Source: Clostridia bacterium (GTDB taxonomy: Bacteria > Bacillota > Clostridia > Oscillospirales > CAG-272). Taken from it: DNA of 5,614 nucleotides. Of this stretch, positions 1 to 4,329 are shown in pieces (within the stretch, counting starts at the first letter, position 1; the number at the start of each line of letters is the position of its first letter). The notes under the pieces are model-generated. The model did no database searches. It was not told the DNA's origin and saw only the letters and a program-made list of their open reading frames with translations. The stretch lies in NCBI GenBank assembly GCA_017453085.1, contig JAFTKV010000015.1, forward strand, positions 1 to 5,614, in the 5' to 3' direction. Position numbers and translations under genes: made by a program.

Positions 1-1
1 C

Positions 2-1999
2 CCCGACGTGCTGTTTGACGACGACAGCTACGAGTACGATGCGCAGAACGCTCGCTACTCTATGAAGCGGAGCGTGCTGGCAGAAGAGACCGGCTACGAT
101 AGCGCGGACGTGAAAAAGGTTTCGCTCTATCTTTCCAAGGCAGGGGGTGACTATCTGGTTGCCATTACCGACGGTACGGATGGCACCGAGGCCTCCATTC
201 GCATTTCCTTCTCCGACGTGACGGTCAAGCTACCCACTGCATCCGAGCTTCCCGATGAAGGCGGAGACGAGGGCGACGAAGAGGGCTATGTGGAAACTCC
301 CTACATCATGAGCGAGCTCTTGGATCTGTTGGAGGACAGAGAGCTTCTGTACGTGGATTCCTCCTCGGTAGAGGTGAGCGGTATGACCGTCTGGGGCGGT
401 GAGGAACCCGAAAACCTCTTTGACGGCAAGACCACCAAATGCGGCGGCGATCGCTACAACGAGAACAATCTCGTCATCGAATTTGCCCTGCACGAGCCTG
501 CAACGGTGTCCGCATACGTGCTGATCACGGCAAACGATACCGCCAGCTACCCCGCTCGCAACCCCGTCGAGTGGACGCTGCTGGGCACTAACGACCCCTG
601 GAGCAACGATTGGACGGTGCTGGACTACGTCTGGGACGGCAATATGTATTCCGAAAACTTCGTGGAGCACGGCTATCTGGTGGATAACGCCAATCAGGAC
701 GAGTACCTGTACTACCGTCTGGAGTTCGGCTACGCGATGGGCACGCAGTTCCAGCTGTCCGAGATCAGACTGTTCGCCGGCGGAGTGAACCCCGTAAAGC
801 CCGAGAACCCCGATCAGGGGGGCAACATCGGCGGCGAAGAGGTCAAGGAGGACCCCTACATTTTGCAGTATCTCTCCGAGCTGCTGCAGGGGAAGGAAAA
901 GGTGTCCGTGGATTCCTCCTCGGTTTACGTGCAGGGTCTGTCCGAATGGGACGGCGAGGGCGCAGAGCACCTCTTTGACGGCGTGCTGTCTAAGGGCGGC
1001 GGAAATCGCACCGCTGCGGAGACCATCATCTACTTCGCGCTGCACGAGCCTGCCCGTCTGTCGGCCTACGTTTTCGTGACCGGCAATGATACGGCAAGAT
1101 TCCCCCTGCGCAATCCCGTAGAATGGCAGCTGCTGGGCACCAACGATCCTTCTGCGTTTACCAATAACGGCATCAATCTGGAGCACTGGACGGTGCTGGA
1201 CTACGTTTGGGATGGCGGTATGGTCGCCGACAACTATTTCGAAAACGGCTATGCCATCGACCCCGAGAATCAAGGCGAATATCAGTATTATGCTCTGATG
1301 CTGGGATACTCTGCAGAGCAGCAGTTCCAGCTGTCCGAGATCCGACTCTATGCCGACGGTGACCAAACGGGCGGCGGTACGGAATCGGATTCCGACTATG
1401 AGGTTTATACCGGCAACGAGCTGAACGGGCTTGTTTCGGGCAGAAACAGTCTGACCGACCTTGGCAAGATCGATTTTTTGAATCAGTATTCGGTTGGATT
1501 TACTCCCTGGAACTACGACGAGGATATGCATCGCCTCTTTGACGGCATTGATACCTTCGACGAGTGGTACTACAATCCGGACGGCAGCCTGAAGGAGGGT
1601 GCAATGCCCGATCTAATGGAGGGCGGCGGCCCCGGCAAGTGCTCGGGCATGGTGAGCGACGGACGAGCCTATTTCTTCTTTTCCACCTATGAAAAGGAGA
1701 CGGTAGAGGCCTACGTGCTGACCACCGCCAACGATAGCGCAAAATTCAGCCGCAATCCCTACTCCTTTGCGCTCTATGCGACCAACGAGCCCATGCTGTT
1801 TGACGACTACGGTTTGGATTACGGCAGCTGGGTATTGCTGGATTCTCCCGTCAGCGGCTGCATGGAGAATCAGAACTTTGTCTCCTACGGCTTTACGGTG
1901 GACGATCCGGGTGCCTATCGCTACTATTGTCTGGCGATCGAGTACGTTCCCGGAACCCAATTCCAGCTGGGCGAATTGTCGCTGTATATTGCAGGATAA
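2..1999 (+). CDS. Multidomain F5/8 type C (discoidin-like) surface protein, 5' partial
   Basis: The reading frame is open to the left edge and ends at TAA 1997-1999. The GTG at position 8 has no ribosome binding site and is not the real start. Residues below are numbered from that GTG. Residues 1-76 match the end of the N-terminal domain of the next gene: MKRSVL at 19-24 aligns with residues 176-181 there, so roughly 157 residues plus a signal peptide are probably missing upstream. Three F5/8 type C-like units follow at about 96-258, 281-450 and 468-662, joined by acidic or Gly/Pro-rich linkers. Each unit has family hallmarks: LFDG, an ND...RNP block, an aromatic/L..(T)N(D/E) strand and a closing FQL(S/G)E(I/L).LY strand. 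Such domains are beta-sandwiches that usually bind carbohydrates or lipids. Surface location is inferred from the paralogues. No catalytic domain, sortase signal or dockerin is visible. The ligand is unknown. Confidence 0.88.
   Translation, partial: PDVLFDDDSYEYDAQNARYSMKRSVLAEETGYDSADVKKVSLYLSKAGGDYLVAITDGTDGTEASIRISFSDVTVKLPTASELPDEGGDEGDEEGYVETPYIMSELLDLLEDRELLYVDSSSVEVSGMTVWGGEEPENLFDGKTTKCGGDRYNENNLVIEFALHEPATVSAYVLITANDTASYPARNPVEWTLLGTNDPWSNDWTVLDYVWDGNMYSENFVEHGYLVDNANQDEYLYYRLEFGYAMGTQFQLSEIRLFAGGVNPVKPENPDQGGNIGGEEVKEDPYILQYLSELLQGKEKVSVDSSSVYVQGLSEWDGEGAEHLFDGVLSKGGGNRTAAETIIYFALHEPARLSAYVFVTGNDTARFPLRNPVEWQLLGTNDPSAFTNNGINLEHWTVLDYVWDGGMVADNYFENGYAIDPENQGEYQYYALMLGYSAEQQFQLSEIRLYADGDQTGGGTESDSDYEVYTGNELNGLVSGRNSLTDLGKIDFLNQYSVGFTPWNYDEDMHRLFDGIDTFDEWYYNPDGSLKEGAMPDLMEGGGPGKCSGMVSDGRAYFFFSTYEKETVEAYVLTTANDSAKFSRNPYSFALYATNEPMLFDDYGLDYGSWVLLDSPVSGCMENQNFVSYGFTVDDPGAYRYYCLAIEYVPGTQFQLGELSLYIAG
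293..781 (+). repeat. F5/8 type C-like unit 1 (first of three in the large gene)
   Basis: Residues about 96-258 of the partial protein. The unit opens with a short helix-like stretch (SELLDLLEDRELL), then DSSSV, NLFDG, KCGG, NDTA, RNPVEWTLLGTND, WTVLDYVWDG, the Tyr-rich YLYY and FQLSEIRLF. It is the closest relative of unit 2. Long identical nucleotide blocks are shared with it at 353-369, 611-630 and 745-766. Confidence 0.85.
848..1357 (+). repeat. F5/8 type C-like unit 2
   Basis: Residues about 281-450. The order of motifs is as in unit 1: SELLQGKEK, DSSSV, HLFDG, NDTA, RNPVEWQLLGTND, WTVLDYVWDGGM, YQYY and FQLSEIRLY. It differs by a seven-residue longer loop after GTND (around NNGIN). Gly replaces the Cys of the KCGG motif (SKGGG instead of TKCGG). 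Matching DNA blocks to unit 1 are at 908-924, 1187-1206 and 1321-1342. Confidence 0.85.
1409..1993 (+). repeat. F5/8 type C-like unit 3, long-insert subtype
   Basis: Residues about 468-662. This unit is closer to the single unit of the downstream lipoprotein than to units 1 and 2. Between LFDG (510-513) and the following strand it has an extra segment containing WYYNPDGSLKE and GGGPGKCSG. The central VWDGGM block seen in the other copies is replaced by PVSGCM. The closing strand is FQLGELSLYI. Confidence 0.8.
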
Positions 2000-2007
2000 G
2001 GGACGAC

Positions 2008-2036
2008 TTGACAGAAACCTCCGAATATGATATAAT
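2008..2036 (+). promoter_or_regulatory. Consensus sigma-A-type promoter with extended -10
   Basis: Perfect -35 TTGACA at 2008-2013, a 17-bp spacer, and perfect -10 TATAAT at 2031-2036 preceded by TG at 2028-2029 (extended -10, TGATATAAT). It starts 9 bp after the stop of the upstream gene. Predicted transcription would begin near 2042-2044, giving a leader of about 20 nt to the ATG at 2065. It should be a strong housekeeping promoter; no operator is obvious. Confidence 0.88.
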
Positions 2037-2049
2037 CATTCCAACAAAC

Positions 2050-2056
2050 AAAGGAG
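2050..2056 (+). promoter_or_regulatory. Ribosome binding site
   Basis: AAAGGAG with an 8-nt spacer to ATG 2065. This is near-ideal spacing and fixes the start of the 445-aa lipoprotein. Another ATG at 2058 is too close to the site and out of frame. Confidence 0.88.
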
Positions 2057-2064
2057 AATGAACG

Positions 2065-2136
2065 ATGAATCGGATGTGTAAATTAGTTGCCGCTCTGCTG
2101 GCAGGCGTGCTGTCAGCGGCGGCGCTGGCCTCCTGC
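2065..2136 (+). other. Lipoprotein signal peptide and lipobox Cys (445-aa protein)
   Basis: Residues 1-24: N-region MNRMCK, hydrophobic H-region rich in Ala/Leu, lipobox L21-A22-S23-C24, with the Cys codon TGC at 2134-2136. The family pathway would be diacylglycerol addition by Lgt, cleavage by signal peptidase II, and possibly N-acylation by Lnt. Residue +2 after the Cys is Asn. Confidence 0.9.
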
Positions 2137-3402
2137 AACGGTGGAAATGCCGAGACGACTACCACCGTGACGACCGAGCCCGCTCCTGTGGAGCAAGAGC
2201 CGGTCAGAACGCTCCTTTCTCCCGGCGAGCTGTTCAAGCTGCTGATGAATACGGCGGATTTTACCGTGGAAAGCAAGCTGCTACAGAACTATCCCAATTA
2301 CGATTACGTCCATCATTACTCCATGGAGAAGGACGACAGTCGGATCAAAACCCGCGTGTACGAAAAGGACGGTGCGCTGGACGCAGTAGAAGAGATCAAC
2401 TACGCCGATCTGGAACAATCCACCTATTACGCCCTATATCCAAAGGATTGGGTATTCGCCTCCTTAAAGGACACCTTCTTTGCCGACGGATTGGAAACCT
2501 TTTTGTACGACGTGTCGCCGATGGCAGACAAACGTCCCTGGAATGACCGCAATTACGAGGCCTACGATCCTGAAACCCGGTCCTATCGCATGAAGCGGTC
2601 GGTGCTGAAACAGGTCTTTTCGGAAAACGACTGGGAGGCTCCGCCGAAGGAGTATTCTCTGACCTACTATCAGCAAAATGAGAAGTACGTTTTCGTCTAT
2701 TCGTGGAAATCCGATTCGGTGACCTCTGAAATGCGAACCGAGATCACGCTGCAGGAAAACAGTATCAATCTTCCCAAAGCAGAGAACGATCCTGTTCCCG
2801 AAACACCCTATCAAGGGGAAAAGATGCAGACCATCCTGAATAATTTCATCCGATTGGATTATTCCAATCAGCCGGTTCATCTTTATTCCATTGGTTTTTC
2901 GGAATTTGGAGAAGACGAATCGATCGAGAGAATGATCGACGGCATCAAAACCGAGGAGCAGTGGTACTACAACGAGGACGGCAGTCTGAAGGAGAACGCT
3001 TTCCCCGAGCTTGGAAAGGGCGGCGGTCCCGGCAAATGCGCAGGTGTGATCGCCGATTACACTGATTTTGTGTTCTGCTTTGAGACACCCCAAACGGTTG
3101 CCGCTTACGTGTTGACCAACGCCAATGACAACAAGGAGTTCGGCAATCGAACCCCCGTCCGCTGGACGATCTTTGCCACCAACGACGAACGAGCCGGCAA
3201 TGCTTCCACCGCGATGGATGCCCAATGGTTTATCATCGACTACGTCTGGGACGGCGGCATGAGCAACGAAAATTTTGCCGAGGGCTGTTATCTCATTGAT
3301 AAGGAAAACCGCGGATACTACCAATATTATTGCCTTGAGATCGTTCGTACCGACGGAAATCAGTTCCAGCTTGGAGAGCTTGAGTTTTACATCGGCTACT
3401 AA
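2065..3402 (+). CDS. Surface lipoprotein with N-terminal LolA/LppX-like domain (tentative) and one F5/8 type C domain
   Basis: A complete 445-aa protein with a lipoprotein signal peptide: basic start, hydrophobic core at 7-22 and lipobox LASC with the acylated Cys at 24. A Thr/Pro/Glu linker (about 30-48) then spaces it from the membrane. Residues about 52-237 form a beta-rich domain ending in ITLQENSINLP. This layout recalls LolA/LppX-like half-barrel lipoproteins of Firmicutes, but the assignment is weak and rests on pattern only. The C-terminal 247-444 is an F5/8 type C-like unit with MIDG, WYYNEDGSLKE, GGGPGKCAG, ND...NRTPVRWTIFATND, IIDYVWDGGM and FQLGELEFYI. A plausible role is cell-surface ligand or glycan binding; the ligand is not known. 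The gene has its own promoter and a strong 3' hairpin. Only 65 bp separate it from the upstream paralogue, so read-through from there is possible. Confidence 0.9.
   Translation: MNRMCKLVAALLAGVLSAAALASCNGGNAETTTTVTTEPAPVEQEPVRTLLSPGELFKLLMNTADFTVESKLLQNYPNYDYVHHYSMEKDDSRIKTRVYEKDGALDAVEEINYADLEQSTYYALYPKDWVFASLKDTFFADGLETFLYDVSPMADKRPWNDRNYEAYDPETRSYRMKRSVLKQVFSENDWEAPPKEYSLTYYQQNEKYVFVYSWKSDSVTSEMRTEITLQENSINLPKAENDPVPETPYQGEKMQTILNNFIRLDYSNQPVHLYSIGFSEFGEDESIERMIDGIKTEEQWYYNEDGSLKENAFPELGKGGGPGKCAGVIADYTDFVFCFETPQTVAAYVLTNANDNKEFGNRTPVRWTIFATNDERAGNASTAMDAQWFIIDYVWDGGMSNENFAEGCYLIDKENRGYYQYYCLEIVRTDGNQFQLGELEFYIGY
2803..3396 (+). repeat. F5/8 type C-like unit 4, long-insert subtype
   Basis: Residues about 247-444 of the 445-aa lipoprotein. 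It shares the YYN.DGSLKE plus GGGPGKC.G insert with unit 3, and shares DYVWDGGM, the NF..G stretch and YQYY with units 1 and 2. It therefore combines features of both subtypes. Cysteines lie at 325, 338, 408 and 422; C325 and C422 have counterparts in unit 3 (C545, C641). Confidence 0.83.
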
Positions 3403-3409
3403 AACGCAC

Positions 3410-3452
3410 AAACCACCCTCTTTTCCGCATTGGCGGAGAAGAGGGTGGTTTT
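3410..3452 (+). terminator. Rho-independent terminator after the 445-aa lipoprotein gene
   Basis: Inverted repeat with arms 3410-3428 and 3433-3451: 19 base pairs including one T-G wobble, and a 4-nt loop ATTG. The run of four T at 3449-3452 is partly inside the stem. The hairpin begins 8 bp after the TAA stop. The stem is very stable but the T-tract is short. Confidence 0.87.
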
Positions 3453-3484
3453 AGAATTGATTCTGAGAAAAGTTGAAAAAGCAC

Positions 3485-3513
3485 TTGACAAATCTGAAAG
3501 AATATGATATATT
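3485..3513 (+). promoter_or_regulatory. Sigma-A-type promoter with extended -10, twin of the 2008-2036 promoter
   Basis: Perfect -35 TTGACA at 3485-3490, a 17-bp spacer, and -10 TATATT at 3508-3513 preceded by TG at 3505-3506. The 12-mer GAATATGATATA at 3500-3511 is identical to 2023-2034 of the other promoter. The predicted start near 3519-3521 gives a leader of about 33 nt. Confidence 0.86.
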
Positions 3514-3535
3514 AAAATTGAAATATAAAAATATG

Positions 3536-3542
3536 AAAGGAG
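3536..3542 (+). promoter_or_regulatory. Ribosome binding site deciding the start of the 240-aa lipoprotein
   Basis: AAAGGAG lies 11 nt before ATG 3554. The frame is open further upstream (TTG 3473, ATG 3533). TTG 3473 lies upstream of the promoter, and ATG 3533 has no Shine-Dalgarno and would put hydrophilic residues before the signal peptide. ATG 3554 is therefore chosen. Confidence 0.85.
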
Positions 3543-3553
3543 ACTGTATTCAG

Positions 3554-3610
3554 ATGAAAGCACACAAATGGATCGCCCTGTTGCTGATGGGCGTACTGCT
3601 GACCGCTTGC
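3554..3610 (+). other. Lipoprotein signal peptide and lipobox Cys (240-aa protein)
   Basis: Residues 1-19 with lipobox L16-T17-A18-C19; the Cys codon is TGC at 3608-3610. Asp follows at +2. In Enterobacteria this keeps lipoproteins in the inner membrane, but the rule has no known meaning in a Gram-positive cell. Confidence 0.9.
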
Positions 3611-4276
3611 GATACGAGCATGGTGGAGGTAACGACTGCCGCACCTTCCGAATCGGTTACCAAGCCCGCTACGACCATCCCAACCGTTCAATCCACAACT
3701 GTATATTCGGGGCATGGCGGCTGCGGTCCGCTTCTTCCCGGTGTGACCGGAGACAAGCGGGATCAGCTGCTGGCGGGCAAGACCGGTCTGGTTGCCTCGG
3801 GAAAGATCGATATGAACAGTCTCCGCGTCATCGGTGCCACTCCGGAGACAGCGGCGGGGGCTGCCAATCTCTTTGACGGTACCGAGGCTCAGTGGCATTG
3901 CTTGATTCCCGGCGATTCTGCTCAGTCGAGAGGGCAGGTTTGGGTCATCTTTGCCGCCACCGAGAAGGTCAAGGTCACAGCCTACGAGATGGTCACCGGA
4001 AGTGACGTGTCCCAACACCCGGGAACCAATCCGATAGAGTGGACGCTTTACGCTTCCAACGATCCTGCCGCGCTGACGGCAGAGGATCCCGAAACGGTGG
4101 TGTGGGAGGTTCTGGATTACGTGTACGACGGCGGACTTAAGGACGAAGATCTGTTATCCTACGCCATTTCCATGGATGTCCATAAGCAAAGAGACTATCT
4201 TTATTACGCCTGGGTAGCAGGCTATACCTCAGACGGAGAGTTCCGCTTTTCCGAGCTGGAGCTGTATATCAAATAA
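3554..4276 (+). CDS. Small surface lipoprotein with a single F5/8 type C-like domain
   Basis: A complete 240-aa protein. The signal peptide MKAHKW plus a short hydrophobic core ends in lipobox LTAC with the acylated Cys at 19, and Asp at +2. A Thr/Pro/Ser-rich linker covers about 21-50, then a GHGGCGP turn. The rest (about 66-240) is one F5/8 type C-like unit with NLFDG (105-109), WHC, NPIEWTLYASND, WEVLDYVYDGGL, YLYY and a closing FRFSELELYI. It lacks the beta-rich N-terminal domain of its larger paralogues and is the most divergent copy: GTNPIEW instead of RNPVEW, and FRFSE instead of FQLSE. Separate promoter and terminators on both sides make it a single-gene transcript. The likely role is membrane-anchored ligand binding; the ligand is unknown and no enzyme signature is seen. 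Confidence 0.88.
   Translation: MKAHKWIALLLMGVLLTACDTSMVEVTTAAPSESVTKPATTIPTVQSTTVYSGHGGCGPLLPGVTGDKRDQLLAGKTGLVASGKIDMNSLRVIGATPETAAGAANLFDGTEAQWHCLIPGDSAQSRGQVWVIFAATEKVKVTAYEMVTGSDVSQHPGTNPIEWTLYASNDPAALTAEDPETVVWEVLDYVYDGGLKDEDLLSYAISMDVHKQRDYLYYAWVAGYTSDGEFRFSELELYIK
3749..4273 (+). repeat. F5/8 type C-like unit 5, divergent short subtype
   Basis: Residues about 66-240 of the small lipoprotein. It lacks the YYN.DGSLKE/GGGPGKC insert and so resembles units 1 and 2 in layout. It keeps the leading helix (KRDQLLAGK), NLFDG, a Cys (116) at the position of the KCG Cys, and the LDYVYDGGL block. Confidence 0.8.
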
Positions 4277-4281
4277 AAATC

Positions 4282-4329
4282 AAATCTCCCACGGTCATCA
4301 AAAAGTGTCCGTGGGAGGTTTGTGCTTTT
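4282..4329. terminator. Probable bidirectional terminator between convergent genes
   Basis: Arms 4282-4294 and 4309-4321 form 13 pairs with one T-G wobble and a 14-nt loop. On the plus strand the stem is followed by TTT, GTGC and TTTTT (ending 4330, at the lnt stop codon). On the minus strand it is followed by ATTTGATTTTTATTTG. It starts 5 bp after the TAA of the small lipoprotein gene and sits just past the lnt stop, so it can serve both genes. Confidence 0.82.

Noticed and set aside
8..10. GTG at position 8 as the start of the large gene
   Set aside because: There is no Shine-Dalgarno, the frame is open upstream, and homology to the neighbour begins mid-domain at once, so the true start is outside the window.
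230..1531. Long minus-strand open frame of 433 codons inside the large gene
   Set aside because: It lies in exact codon register with the forward gene, so it is interrupted only by forward TTA, CTA or TCA codons, which the real gene avoids there. Its far end is the forward CTA Leu codon at 230-232. It has no ribosome binding site, and the forward frame has clear domain homology.
2058..2081. Seven-codon open frame from ATG 2058 overlapping the lipoprotein start, as a leader peptide
   Set aside because: The ATG is 1 nt from AAAGGAG, too close for initiation, and the ideal 8-nt spacing belongs to ATG 2065.
2464..3411. Minus-strand open frame of 315 codons opposite the 445-aa lipoprotein gene
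   Set aside because: It has the same codon-register shadow explanation, and it would start within the terminator hairpin. The plus-strand protein is well supported by promoter, RBS, signal peptide and domain.
3473..3553. N-terminal extension of the small lipoprotein from TTG 3473 or ATG 3533
   Set aside because: TTG 3473 precedes the promoter, and ATG 3533 has no RBS. Either start would bury the signal peptide behind a charged stretch.
3403..3553. Riboswitch or small RNA in the 151-bp gap
   Set aside because: The gap is explained by a simple terminator hairpin plus a promoter and a leader of about 33 nt, leaving no room for a structured aptamer.
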